Source: Tenodera sinensis (taxonomy: Eukaryota > Arthropoda > Insecta > Mantodea > Mantidae). From it: a stretch of DNA of 64,000 nucleotides. Position numbers and translations under genes: made by a program. A model generated the notes under the pieces. That model saw only the letters and a list, made by a program, of their open reading frames with translations, was not told the DNA's origin and ran no database searches. This document shows positions 36,691 to 48,834 of this stretch, one piece after another (within the stretch, counting starts at the first letter, position 1; each line of letters begins with the position of its first letter). The stretch lies in assembly GCA_030765045.1 (NCBI GenBank), contig CM060969.1, positions 58,471,716 through 58,535,715 of the forward strand, written 5' to 3'.

Positions 36691-37690
36691 AGAAGCGGGA
36701 CTGTAACTGAACAGGGCACGTGCATAGGAATGACTGATGCACCTAACAGATCGGTACCTAGCTATATTATTACCGTAGAATTAATGTGCCGTGCCCAATG
36801 AAATATGTAGTAACCAGAATTGATCTTGTCAACCACATGTTGCATTCCTGATTGCTTGCTTTTGTTTTTACTAGTTTGTGTGAGACTACTCCATGATTTC
36901 CAGAGCGGTTACTACATGCTCAGAAATATCACCAACTACTAAGATTACCCCAAATGTCACTTCGATTTCCATGCGGGCTGCGGTACATATGATAGATCTC
37001 ATCCCGTGAACATTGAATTCCGGCGACTGCTAAAAACAATACTATGTCAAATAATGCCAGAAAATGCCATGTGGCGCATGTCCATACTATATTAGTATAA
37101 TAGAATAGGTCGTGCAGTGACATAACACGATTATCTACTTGTGACATAGTACTCTCAGTACACAAACTAAAAGCAAAAACAATAGAACATTACACAAATC
37201 AACTAAATGCTCTGTTGGAAACTAAACGAGCAGAACGGTGACTCAACTAATAAAATCACAATACTCTGCAGGGAGATAATAACAAAGGACACGACCTTGC
37301 CGTTCGTAGAACCAAAACTATAGGAACTGCATATATCCTATATTCATAAAGTTTAGAAAATATACTCCAAAAGATAATCCAGTTTTCTTGTATCAAAGTT
37401 GAAAGAAACGGATCATCAGAGAAACCCCATCCCTTTTTTCCTAGTATTAGCAGTGCTAAAAATCGATGCTTTCGTGTAATATTTGGAATATCAAGTTATT
37501 TACAGTGTTATTGGGAAGGTTTCAACAGAAAATGAGAGTGCACCAAATGAGTGCAGTTTTAAAAATAGCCAGCGTTGTTCTAGATAAAAGCATGTGTCTG
37601 TTGTTTTCTACCCAAAAAAATTTGTTGAACCGAAATAACTTCATCTAATTCAAACCATCTCTTAAAGATAATTGTCTTCACTTCCTATTC
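36691..37690. other. Unassigned AT-rich DNA
   Basis: No frame with recognisable motif and no repeat pairing was found. Confidence 0.5.
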
Positions 37691-37691
37691 A

Positions 37692-37693
<2 letters not shown>

Positions 37694-37739
<46 letters not shown>
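37694..37739. repeat. (GA)n microsatellite
   Basis: About 23 AG units followed by GGGAGGGAGGGAG. Confidence 0.95.
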
Positions 37740-37741
<2 letters not shown>

Positions 37742-37844
37742 GGAGGGAGGGAGAGAACTGTACAGATTGAATCAATGGAATGAAGAGACTCAGAGAATAG
37801 AAAACTTGAAGCTCGCATTCGGTAGGTATATTAAATATTATTTT

Positions 37845-38100
37845 CTTGTTTAACGACGCTGTCAATTGCCAGGATCACATCAGCGTCGCCGGTGTGCCGG
37901 AATTATGTCCCGCAGGAGTTCTTTTACATGCAGTTTAAGCATACTTAAAAACCATCGGCCTGGACCGGGTTTGAACCCGCGACCTTGGGATCCGTAGGCC
38001 AGCGTCTAACTCAGCCACTCTGACCGACACATTCGGTAGGTCCCGGGTACAAATCCTGTGGACCGACCAATCTGACTGGTTTTTTAGTGGTTTCCCTCAG
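37845..38100 (-). mobile_element. tRNA-derived SINE, family B, copy 2 (minus), plus an adjoining head
   Basis: The minus strand starts GTGTCGGTCAGAGTGGCTGA (A-box region), then GATCCCAAGGTCGCGGGTTC (B box), followed by the body GCATGTAAAAGAACTCCTGC and CACCGGCGACGCTGATGTGA, ending near TTAAACAAG. It matches 5517-5720 in order. Directly beyond, on the plus strand, CATTCGGTAGGTCCCGGGTA resembles another tRNA-like head (38031-38065). Confidence 0.65.
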
Positions 38101-38229
38101 TCGCCAAAGTAAATACCGGATTAGATACTTAGTACCACGACCCAAGTTCCCCCTTCATTCTAAAACAATAGTATAAATGAAAAATAGGCGATGATAATAG
38201 TGAATACTATGGCATCTATCCACAGATAA

Positions 38230-38930
38230 TGTAAGCAGATAAACTGGATGGCAACTTAATGACATCTACCGTCACAGAGGCAGAGGTGCAGTTGTCCTGC
38301 ACTGCTCCCTCTGTGGACACGTAACGAAGCAAAGTGGTATGCTATTGGAGGTGAGACCTTGAAGGCTAACTACAGATCTATCTGCAGATAGACTGGATGA
38401 CACTTTAATGCCATCTGCCGTTACAGAAGAAGAGGTGCTGTATTTGTCTCAGAAGTTTAGCTATGACCTGGTAGTTGACAAAAGCGCACCTAAGATATTG
38501 CACTGTTGTTTTTTTTTCTCTCGCGCTGACGTTTTACACTGTGCTTCAAAAGTGACTTATCCTTTTGTTCCTGGTACATTAAATATTACGCGAAAGAATA
38601 TCACTAATACATTATATTACCGCATTAAACAAAGCAATTATCATATTTTCAGTAATATCACTAATGAATTATGTTCATTGGAGACTAAAGAACCATACGA
38701 TATAATATTGTAGCAGCACTGGCACTGCATACAGTTCAATTGTCCGGTAATTTTTAACTATTGGTGTTACTCTGTTTACATCGTACCAAGAAGCTCCCCA
38801 CTCCATAGTGCGATTGCACATTCAAGGACAGGGACATTCTCGTGAATAAATGACAGTGCAGTTGCCCTGCTCTGTTCCCTCCAGACTCGTGACGAAGCAG
38901 TGTGGTATGGATAGGGATGAGGCCCTGAGA
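38230..38930. repeat. Local degenerate duplications
   Basis: A unit with ACTGGATGGCAACTTAATG, CATCTACCGTCACAGAGG and GAGGTGCAG (38243-38292) recurs diverged at 38393-38440. A piece with GTGCAGTTGCCCTGCTCTG and CGTGACGAAGCAGTGTGGTA recurs at 38852-38915 relative to 38286-38340. The type is unknown. Confidence 0.5.
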
Positions 38931-39456
38931 CCGCGACACACCGTTCTACGAGTATCTCCTAACAGATTCGTGTAGTATCACTACGTAGTTAAAGCGAATA
39001 CTATATGTAGTACAGGTATAGTTACACGAGTCGCCGGAATCTATGACAATTGACGTTGCGTCTTCTTGCATTCTGTCCTACCTTATGCACTCCTGTAGTC
39101 CTTCTTGCAGGAACATATACAAATGCTGAATTTTCGTAACCTGCTTCAGCAATACTTAGTGACCTGTCACCTGGGCTAAGGATGAATTCAGAATCCGTAC
39201 ACGTTTCAAAAACATTACTCTTTTAATGCGAAGAACATGTATGCAGCTCGCAGTTGGTGGTAACAATATACATAATTCAGCATTGCAAATCAGCTTGCAT
39301 CACCACAGCCTCAAGGTATGCGTTCTGCAAGTGAGGGATGGAACGAAAACATGTTCAAGGCATCTCAAAGATGATATGCACGCAGGTTTCATGTTAGAAA
39401 GTATTCCCTTCGCTCGCGTACCTATGTACTAGTAACGCGTCTTCATGGCTAATAAC

Positions 39457-40386
39457 CAGACCTCGGATTTTAAGCAAAAGCCTGTTTTGTTCCTCATGAT
39501 GCATAGAAAACAAAAGTTGTGAATATACTAATTATGAAAGTATATGTTCGAAAATTGCGGTCCTATACAACCTAAAAATACCCAATTTCACGTTAGAACC
39601 TATTTTTACCTAACTTTACATTTTTTCGATGTCTTCATTTGGTATTATGGAAACAATGTGTAAGCCTGTATGCCAGTTGTGTCTTGACGACAGTGACGGC
39701 GAATAATGGGGAACATTAAGAATATTGTTTTGAAACTGGCGGAGGATGCAGTGAGCATTACTTCAGCTAAAGACCTTCTATAGGACCCAACAATTGCCCA
39801 TGATATTGCAGTCATCAAATCAGGTTATGTATTTCTAGTCCTCACTATCAATGCTCTAGAGTCTTCAGGCAATCCAGTCTACACGCAATTGGGATTGGTA
39901 GAAAAGGTGACGGAAAACATCAACTTGGTTCCTGGTTATGTTGGTGAAAAAGTTTCTGTAGAACTCAAATGTATGCTGCAAACAAACCCGGGACTGATAG
40001 TTCGCCGCACAGTTGCCGACATCTGGTCTGGTCTCGTCTGGACTTGAGTGTGCAGTTTCCTTGCGTCTAAAACCAACATTCAAATGTGCTTTGGTGACAT
40101 CACTTGATGCGGAACACTCATTTTCGCCTTATAACATTGTGTTACCTGACAAGCAATGCAGTTTCTCAATGGAAAACTTAGAAAAGGTGTCAGTTGTTTA
40201 CTGTGATTCTAATTATAGACAGTACAATAAAGACATTGTCAAAGCTTTCGGCTAATTTGTAATTGGAAATAAAATGTCATTTTTTGTTCACCTATTTTTG
40301 TAATTTTAGAACCTATTTTGATTAGTGATAGAACCTATTTTAGGTACCTAATTTAGGATTTTTAGGAACTAAAGGTCCGACGTATA
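39457..40386 (+). mobile_element. hAT transposon, family H1, copy 1 (plus)
   Basis: The left end CAGACCTCGGATTTTAAGC and the right end, read inward (TATACGTCGGACCTTTAGTT), are diverged inverted repeats. The flanking 8-mers CTAATAAC and CTCATAAT agree at six of eight positions. Internal sequence is homologous, in inverted orientation, to 47944-48826. The subterminal motif TAGAACCTATTTT is repeated near both ends. It encloses a hAT C-terminal relic. Confidence 0.7.
39800..40255 (+). pseudogene. hAT transposase C-terminal remnant, family H1
   Basis: Readable pieces: VYTQLGLVEKVTENINLVPG, YVGEKVSVELKCMLQTNPGL, then in another register LKPTFKCALVTSLDAEHSFS and DKQCSFSMENLEKVSVVYCD. The last two are the hAT block normally seen as TS.D.ERSFS.Y..IL.DRR..F..ENL.K..V..CN. 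A stop (near 40045) and a frame change separate them. Roughly the final quarter of a transposase remains. Confidence 0.75.
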
Positions 40387-40389
40387 CTC

Positions 40390-42595
40390 ATAATCTGTGT
40401 ATGAAGTATATCAAATGAAATCGAACAGCTTGCCAAGTGTGCATTGTTTTGTTCAATCTCGGTCTGGAACATTCACTTTAAAACTGTTCCCATAGAGCAA
40501 CAGTTGTTGAAGGAGTCCTTCTAGCCAGGAATTAAAATCAATTTCATTTATGCACAACACTAAACGCCAGATCTGTTTACCCCTATAACTGAGCGAAATA
40601 TCCTAGAGCGCATAGGTAACACGGAGTTATTAAGTAATGCGGGTGGAATCCCTCCTTAATAACAGTCAAACAAGTCTCCGGATTTAGCTATTTGCAACGT
40701 CTTACTTGAAAACGTAGTTCCATTTATCAAGCCAGAATTCATTTTGTAGCTGTATTGTGTCAAATACAGTTATTCGTTCTTGGGTCTATATTGAGAGCCA
40801 TGACGAAAAGTTCCGTGAACACTAATAAGCTGTCAAGAGCTAAAAAAACAAATATTTTAGTAGTCCAGCAAGCCGCTTGATAGTTACATGATTTGTGTGA
40901 AACAGATCAGTAGAAGCTTGTGGTTGAGTGGGCTCGACATCAGTCTGCCGTGAACTAACTGGATATTTTGTAGGTTCAGACCTCCTTATAGAACTTTTTA
41001 ATCAGTAATCCTCACATTGAACGTACTAACGAGAAATGGCGGGCAGTATTTAGTTACTACAAGAAAACGGTTACGTTTTTAATTTTTACATCTTTATTCT
41101 CATATAAGAATAAAGTGAGTTCAAAAGATACTTAATTTTTGAAGCAAGTGTTCAAACTGCATTTTCATGTATTTAATGTAATTCATTTATTTGTTTCGTA
41201 ATACTTCATCATAGTTCGAAAGAAGTGAAATGGTGGGCAAAAAAACTTTGAAGTATGAACGCAGATTCGAACAGTGTCCTCAGATAACCGCTGCGACCGA
41301 AACGTAATAATCTGGGAAGTTGTCATCGCTTCATAATTCTACTGGTATGTTACAACTAATTAGAGTAAGTTTAAGATTCTATAGTGCTACAACTTCATTA
41401 ATAAACATTGGCTCAAGCTATTACGATTGCTATACAAAGTAGAAGTGCTCTGATTTATGCCAACATTGAATTATAAAACAGTTTAACTTTGTTGATGTGA
41501 CTATACAACTCCATTATTAACATAGGCGTGTCTTAATTGTCGGTCACAAGTTCAGAACCTATCACTATCCCTTGCTACAGATCTGCCATTTTGTTTTATC
41601 TCATTTTGGAGGTTGGTCTGTTGCGATAGATGCTTGCTAATCCGGAGTTTCGTGGGGGGTGGGGGGGGGGTGGAATGTATACTGTAAAAATGGTTCATAA
41701 ATAGTGTAGACACCTGTGGAATTGTCAGTGTAACAGTGCCATATTTTTGGAAACCGCGAATACCTTTTGTACCTTATACACTTATTCACTGAGAGGTTAA
41801 ATCGCCTTTTGTCTATGTCCGTATGTTGTGAAGTGTGAAGTGTCGGTCAAGAGACTTCGGACACTCTGTTCCTTACTAGGTTGCATACATTCAAAAAGCA
41901 GGGGCAGGTACGTATATCACAGTAAGATTACAATCTTTGTTCTATAATTTCCAGTAGGATGAATATTACACATTCTAGAAATATCAGACATAACGTTTTA
42001 GTTCAGTTTTAGTGATGTTTGCTTGCGACTGACGATAAGGAAGTCCATATTGCTGAATTTGTGAAATAATTTCAGGACAGCTTATTATCACGGTGCACCT
42101 ATGAAGGGATTATTACTATGTTATATGTGATTATAATGTAAATATTAGAAATACATTTGTAGGTGGTATTGCAAGAAGCAGTGTAAAGCGAAGGTGTTAG
42201 TCGGTATACAAGCATTGAATGCCTGAAAGATGCAGCGTATTGTAGGTACGCATAATGGCATGCAAAATGCCGTACCCAGGAAGTGTATGTGTATGTGGCA
42301 TCTTCCTTCATCACGTGTGGTGAACGGACTCGGGTTCACGGTCGGGCAAGTTCAGCCAACAGAACTCACATAACTTTTATTACAGTCTTAGTGGTCGGAC
42401 TGGAATTATTGCTCTTTGTACTAATGCCACAACAGAAAAAACAGATTTAGGTATGCATTTTTCGTACGGTTTGCCAACAGCAAGCGTTTGATGTTAGACA
42501 AGGGCGACGAAAGGACCGTATTGCTCTTCTACATGATATGAAAGTAACTTGCAGCGTTTCTAACGTAAAATATATCGTACTGCAACTGAAAGCAA
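40390..42595. other. Long unassigned stretch
   Basis: No conserved frame or paired repeat was found. A G-rich run (41653-41672) could form a quadruplex. Confidence 0.5.
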
Positions 42596-42601
42596 CAAAG
42601 T

Positions 42602-42766
42602 GTGCTTGTCGACCATTTGGTAGCCATGCAAATCTAGCTTGCTCTTCGGGGGAAAATAGACCTTAGCAGCGCATGCTTTTGGAATGAACTATAGTTAAGG
42701 TCTAAGGTCCATTTTCCCATGAAGGGTAGGCTAGATTTGCATGACTTTCAGAAGGTCGACAAGCAC
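42602..42766. mobile_element. Fold-back (MITE-like) element
   Basis: Arms 42602-42666 and 42702-42766 (65 bases each) are reverse complements at most positions. Shared stretches include GTGCTTGTCGACC and CATGCAAATCTAGC, with a 35-base loop. Weaker complementarity (TGCAAC...CAACAA against TTGTTGCA) extends outward by about 25 bases. Confidence 0.65.
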
Positions 42767-42791
42767 GGTAATTCCGATCTTGTTGCATTCA

Positions 42792-44084
42792 GAGTATGTA
42801 GTGTTGCCTATCTCCAAAAAAATAATCAACAGGTGAGCCACCTGGTATAATTAAATTTGTGCATCATTTGTCGAGAAACGGTGTAAATTTAATGCAAACG
42901 TAATACGTATATTATTGTGTATTAATCATTACATACGTACGATTGTTTTCCGAAGGGGAATAAATTGATTCCAGAAAGTTCTATCATCAGTGATATAAAA
43001 TCTGGACCTTTTCATGGAATTTATTTTATTTCAAAGAGTTAAAGTTAACTCAGTTTGTGATGACTACCATATTATATCAATGGATTACACGTTTCACTAG
43101 GCTTTCAGATAATTTTACTGCAGTATGATTATTGTTACTCGGGTTAAAACGTTACATTGCTAATTGCCAATCAATCACTCATTTATAAATATGTCTCACC
43201 ACACAGAATATTCTGCGCTGTCCAATCTTTGTGCTTCTATTAATTTGTCTTATCTTCATCGCTTCCGTAATATTCTTTTTAAATTTTGAAACTGCGTTTC
43301 TTCTTTCCCTTTTTATTGGGATCCATTCATATGTCAACCTTGGTAGTGATATCTTTTCACTTATGCTGGATACACGCTCATACCAAATTAGTTGTCGATA
43401 TAAAAATCCTCTAAAGCATTATATTTTACTTCATCCTATTTCATTTGTTATTTAGTCTCTTCCCGAAACCTTCGTTGACCTTTCCAGATGTATTTTTTTT
43501 TTCTTCATTTGCCAAATTTCTGATCCAAATAAAGTTGTGTTATAGTTCCTTCAGAAAATAAGTGTCATAATAAAAAAGACAGTATTCTGAATGTTGGACG
43601 ATTTCTTAGAAGCTAAGATCAGTGATGAAGGCGTCGGTATGTTTTAGCGTATATCATTTGAGTGTTGCATCTGTTAACCGTAAAAAATTAAAGAACAATA
43701 TGAGGGTGCGTTCTAAATATATTTCCGTAGTGAAATAGGAATTGAATAACTCAGTTACCGAACATAATTAGTTGAAATGAGCCTAGTTATCGATATTCCG
43801 ATGTCGTTGTGCCAGTCACATATCACTTTATGCTACTATCGTCGTAAAATGAGGAAGACTAAACAGGGCGCTGACTGGTGGCTATATTTGCGGCTGGAAT
43901 ACACTCTAGTGACGAAGCGACGCGAGGCTCAGAACGCATTTCCTGCAACGAGCTAATGGAAGGAAGACCATATATGTAGGTTCACTTGACAGCTCATGCG
44001 TTGATGCATTTTCTCCTCTCCTTGTCAACGCCCTCTATTTACACTCCATCTATATACAAAGAAGTTGAAAGTACAAATAATAAT

Positions 44085-44088
<4 letters not shown>
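42792..44088. other. Unassigned AT-rich DNA
   Basis: Nothing recognised. A 74-codon frame at 43231-43455 has only hydrophobic AT-type composition. Confidence 0.5.

Positions 44089-44128
<40 letters not shown>
44089..44128. repeat. A-tract, about 40 bp
   Basis: Preceded by AATAATAATT; could be a retroposon tail, but no body was recognised. Confidence 0.95.
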
Positions 44129-44130
<2 letters not shown>

Positions 44131-44344
44131 GAGAATATTGTCAGTTGTGCACATATTAAAATGGAGTTGAACATTTCGAAAATTGTTCTGGATGAGTTGC
44201 GTTATGTGTCACTTTTTTGTTTGCTTATAAATAGAGAGCGGATTTTTATCTGTTAAAAACTTTCATATATTTTATCTTTGATGCAGGAAAAATATAAAAA
44301 ACATCCCTAAAAATGACAAGTATTTTGTTTTAATATTACAAAGC

Positions 44345-45330
44345 TACTCGCCAATCGTGCTGAGGGGGAGGTGGATTGAAAGAACTCGTTGTTGGAGTGG
44401 ACCACGAGAGCTTTCTCCAAGTTTTCCATCATAAACCGATGTCGGTTGTCTCGAAATAACGCACAATACCAGGACAACCTTTCATATCATCTTGCATAGT
44501 TCATAAAAGGAATGTCACCGACATACCTACAAATTTTCAATTGCACCAACGTCTACTTCTTCCAAAATCTTGGCTATTTTACACATTACATGAAATCCAC
44601 CATTTTTGCGAACACACTTTAAATTTCTATGTGAATAGCTTCCATTTTTGGACCTTTGAATGAATGAATTTTTTCTAAGTGTCATGCGCTTCATTAACTG
44701 TCTTAGTTAATAAGCTGGTTGATGTTTCTAGTTTTTTGATAGCGTGAAAAAAAAAACTCAAATTGGCAGATATGTAAAACAATCCATTTTTAGTGCACTG
44801 TCGTTAAGTAAGTTGTGAAGAATTTAAGTTGAAGCGTCATCCGTAGTTAGTATTCAATCATCAATTCAAATTTTCAAAAATTGTTTGCATGCTACTGCTT
44901 CCAATCATGCCCCACAACGATTTTAGGCTCTGAACAAGTCAATTCTTCGTTGACCATCTCTTTACCATTTGAGATCAATTGCAAATTGACACAATGTATG
45001 TATGTGTTCACATACTCTTTGTAAAGCATGTAAGTTGCGTATACCATATGTGGGTAGGTTACAGAAAGACCTACGGCTGTCTGTGGAGCAACATCCGTTA
45101 GTAAGATGCCCCATTCCGCCTTAATAACTGCACAGATTCATTGAATAAGCAAGTCATTGTTAGATCACTCGATGCTGATATTTCTTCACCTGCTAATAGA
45201 AAACGCAACTTGGAAGCTATATGATCATTTTCTAGCACGCCTATCACATTTCCCACGTTCTTACCGCTAGAATATGATGTTGAAGGAAATGATAAACAAT
45301 ATCCTTAGATTGTGAGTTTGGGTTACAGTA
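44345..45330 (-). pseudogene. hAT transposase remnant, about 1 kb
   Basis: Minus-strand fragments in transposase order: NDHIASKLRFLLAGEEISAS, LTDVAP or equivalent in alternating frames, LHALQRVCEHI, AIKKLETSTSLLTKTVNEAH, VRKNGGFHVMCKIAKILEEV and finally DNRHRFMMENLEKALVVHS. These correspond to the catalytic-domain and dimerisation parts of a hAT transposase. Many frameshifts and stops show long decay. Terminal repeats were not found, and the conventional C-terminal ERSFS block is damaged. Confidence 0.75.
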
Positions 45331-46280
45331 TGCGTTACTGGAGAATTCAGATGTACTTATTTATTACGACGTAGCAGACTCGGTATGGTGTCTTCATGTT
45401 TACACTCACGAGCCGCGCGGCTCCGTGACGCGTGTTTGTTTATGTACTGACCTAGTGAAAGTGAAACCTGGAGTGTAGCTAGCTTGTTTTCGATAAAACT
45501 AAAATACCTAGTTGGAAATGGTCAGAGACAAAAATGTAAGATACAAAATGTGTTCAAAATACCGAGATCTATCACTGGTTTAAATTAATCTAATGACCAC
45601 CCTTATATGTATAAGGCCATGAAAAATTAATGAATTAGACTCTTAGAGGTATGAGACATGTGGCCATACAAGGACAACATTTCCAACATCTTCTATGACG
45701 AAGATATGTGGTTAAATTCCCATGAGGAATCGGTGGCGCCTTTAAGCTCTATGGATCCTGGTCTCATTTTAGTATCATTTCACTCATTCATCGTCCGATA
45801 TAATCTACCGGTTTAAATAAAGGACGTTAAACGTTAAAAAAGGTGATTGTGAAATACCATGATAAAGAAAGTTAAAATTAAAATGCACAACATGGACTTG
45901 AAACCATCATATTAAGAAACTTAGCTGATTGAAGAATAAGAACGACTGAAAGTTCTATGATATAATGGGGGCGCATGGCTGGCTGACAAGAAAGAGATTT
46001 TGCTCATCACCTGTCTGAGATGGGAACAATTTCTTTAAGTTCAAACGGGAGTAAATCCAACCTGATAAAAGTGAGAGTGGGAGGAGAAATGAGAAGAAGG
46101 GAAGGCAGAGCAATCGTGAAAAATCTGAAATACGTAGCAAAGTTTGTATTCCAGCTCTCAGACTTTTGTACGAAGCGTAATTATTTTATTTCAATACATC
46201 AGATGCCTAGGTGAGCAAATCTGTTGCAGAGGAGTTTAGAGATGATTGTAAGCCTGTTTAATTATTTATTCTATTCATTG
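45331..46280. other. Unassigned DNA
   Basis: No supported gene. Short frames on both strands around 45955-46214 overlap one another and have no motif. Confidence 0.5.
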
Positions 46281-46545
46281 CACAAAAAATGTGCCAAATA
46301 CTTTTTTGTGAGGAATGAGCCATTTCCGAGATATTCCTTGTTATTTGTATGAATTATCCAATACGTTTACTTTTCTGAAATGGGAAATCATTCGTTTTTT
46401 ATGTCCTAGACATGTAAAGGAAATGGAATGTCGAAGTCATCACACAGCGGCCGGCTCTTAAAAGATATGACTATCGCTTAAGCCTTGTATCTACAAGGAA
46501 ACATGTAATAAACAATTTCTACAGATGTCTATCTCGATTAATATT

Positions 46546-46930
46546 GTGGGTAGGCCTCCAGTTTAGAAGAGTTAAAGTCCGCTATGCAACACGCGAGAAA
46601 GGTGGCTTTGGAAAACGCCGTGCGACGCAGTTGTTCTAGAAGGTTCTAGAAAAGGTGTCGGGAATTGTCGAAGTTAAGCTTACAGCTCGAGGACAGTCAG
46701 CATGTGATTGGAGTAGTGAAATGGTCGTGAATTGATAGAGTTGACGAGTTTTTTGTTAGTTTCGGTGAATGATTGCAAACGCAGTACTAACAGTAAAAAG
46801 AAAATTGTGATGGTTATAGTTGACTTTTTCAAGGCTTTGCAATTAAAGGAAATAAGAGTGTTAGAGACAACTGGACTTTACATTTTGTTAGAATATGAAG
46901 TGGATAGAAGAAAAGTCTTTAGGTACCTAT
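46546..46930 (+). mobile_element. Insert with heat-shock-like promoter block
   Basis: About 385 bp interrupt R0.9 copy G. The block GCGACGCAGTTGTTCTAGAA to AAAAGGTGTCGGGAATTGTC aligns loosely with the minus strand of 31960-32010 and with 63960-64000. A solo LTR is possible because the insert begins TGTGGGTAGG, but a matching CA end and target duplication were not established. Confidence 0.4.
46633..46652. promoter_or_regulatory. Perfect four-unit heat shock element
   Basis: Four contiguous alternating 5-base units, GTTCT AGAAG GTTCT AGAAA, match nTTCnnGAAnnTTCnnGAAn exactly. Heat shock factor trimers bind at least three such units. It sits within the insert at 46546-46930. Confidence 0.6.
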
Positions 46931-46979
46931 AGTGTGTACAAGAGTGAACAGAGGAATTCATGTGAATGCACACATGGTA

Positions 46980-47940
46980 CTTTTTAAATAAATTTTAATA
47001 ATAGAAAAATTAATTATACACTTACAGAAATGAAAACGGAACTGCACCAGATTCTTGTTTCACCATAACTGATCGTGCCTCTTTCCAAAAAGAAAAGCTG
47101 TAGCTTTCAACAATGTAGAGTATTTCAGTTTAACCCATTATTAGCGTTTCTCAGTTCAAGTTGCGAAAAAGCTAAATTTACTGCAATGCATTTTCGTACC
47201 AGTTGAAAATGGTTACCACTGGTACACGTGGCAAAGGTCAAGACTTAAGTAATGCTTGTTTTTCAAAATCGATAATATCTGGTTAAAATAGTATAAAGGA
47301 ACTTGATGTTGCGTATTTATATTGGCGTTTTGGTGAGAAGCAGATGGTAAGAGAAGGTGATTTCCTTCGACTAGCGTCGATAAATGAGATATAATTATGC
47401 AGGAAACTCTTCTTTCAGAATATGTGAATTAAAGAGAAAATTACAAGAGTTTCATTTCTCCTTCACTGCCCTCGTTATTGTGAAGATCCTCTCAAAATAC
47501 TGTACAACTCCCTTTCCTCGCTCCCGTCACAAGATTTTCTTTATCCCACGATCAATATTGGACTCTGAAAAGTTCAATTTGTTAAATACTGTCTTAGCTT
47601 CGCTATTGAACACCATCTTGGCTGTACAGGCGACTTTGTATCAGCACTTTTCACCGGTTACAAGAGTGGCTAATTACTGTTTTACTCCTCCATTTTTTTG
47701 TTTCCTTATCATTCTGTCACACAAATTTTCTTTTATGCCACATTCAAAATTCTCTACAGCTCGACTTTTAATTCAAATACCAGTAGCTAACTTGTTATCT
47801 AAGAACTAAATCGCTAAATTTCCTCAGCAAACAATCTTTTATCCTTGACAACGTAACAGCGACTTCACTTGTTCCTGGAAATGACACCAAGGTGTCTTAA
47901 GGCAAGCTCCCGGCCTAGACATATTTTATTACATGATTAT
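46980..47940. other. Unassigned DNA with a 141-codon open frame
   Basis: The plus-strand frame 47384-47809 is the longest non-repetitive frame here. Its composition (Phe/Leu/Ser-rich), lack of recognised motif and lack of gene context argue against a real gene. Confidence 0.4.
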
Positions 47941-47943
47941 AAC

Positions 47944-48826
47944 TAGACCTCGGACGTTTAGTTCCTAAAAATCTTAAATTAGGTATCTAAAATAGGTTCT
48001 ATCACAAATCAAAATAGGTTCTAAAATTGCAAAAATAGCTGAACAAAGTTTTTTTATTTCCCTTTACAAATTAACCGAAACGTTTCAGGGTCTTTATTGT
48101 ATATGTCCATAGTCACAGTAAACAACTAACATCTTTTCTAAGTTTTCCATTGAGAAACTCCATTGCTTGTCAGATAACACTGTCTTATAAGACGAAAATG
48201 AGCGTTCCACATCAACTGATGTTATCGGAGCGGTATTAAACACAAGGGAACAGCACATTCATTTTCCAGTTGTTTTGCCAGACAAGATGTCAGCAACTGT
48301 GCAGAACTGTCAGTCCTGGGTTTGTTTGAAGCACTGATTTGAGTTTTTCAGAAACTTTTTCACCAACATAACCAGGAACCAAGTTGATTTTTTCTGTCAT
48401 CTCCTCTATCAATCCCAGTTGCGTGTAGACCGGTTTGACTGAAGGCCCTAGAGCATTAATAGTGAAAACTAGAAATACATAATGTAATTTGAACACAATT
48501 CACGGATAGTTGTTGGGTCCTGCAGAAGTTCTTTAGCCGCTCACTGCATCCTCCCACAGTTTGAAAACAATGTTCTTACTGTCCTCCATTGTTCACTGTA
48601 ATTGTTGTCAAAAGACGACTGGCATGCAGGCTTACAGAGCGTTTCCGTATTATCAAGTGAAGAAACCGAAAAATGTAAAATAAGTTCTAACGTGAAAGTA
48701 GGTACTTTTAGGTTGTATAGCACCACCATTTTCAAACATATATTTCCATAATTACGAGTAGTATATACACAACTTTTATGTTCTATATATCAAGAGGAAA
48801 AATTTTTACCTAAAATCCTAGGTCTA
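47944..48826 (-). mobile_element. hAT transposon, family H1, copy 2 (minus)
   Basis: The ends TAGACCTCGGACGTTTAG and, from the other side, TAGACCTAGGATTTTAGG are inverted repeats. Flanking 8-mers ATTATAAC (47936-47943) and TTTATAAC (48827-48834) differ at one base. The minus strand reads NALGPSVKPVYTQLGLIEEM, TEKINLVPGYVGEKVSEKLK and SVLQTNPGLTV, closely matching copy 1. The C-terminal ERSFS-type block follows in broken frames toward 48100. Length 883 bp, non-autonomous. Confidence 0.8.
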
Positions 48827-48834
48827 TTTATAAC

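Larger units (their letters stand above)
46284..46975 (+). mobile_element. R0.9 dispersed repeat, copy G (3' half), interrupted
   Basis: GCCATTTCCGAGATATTCCT, ATGGAATGTCGAAGTC and ATCTCGATTAAT are family 3' phrases. After a foreign insert the tail resumes as CAAGAGTGAACAGAGGAATT with CATGTGAATGCACACAT. The 5' half is missing. Confidence 0.6.

Noticed and set aside
47384..47809. Hypothetical protein gene of 141 codons
   Set aside because: No motif, no second copy, Phe/Leu/Ser-biased composition and no exon or promoter evidence; length is possible by chance in 64 kb.
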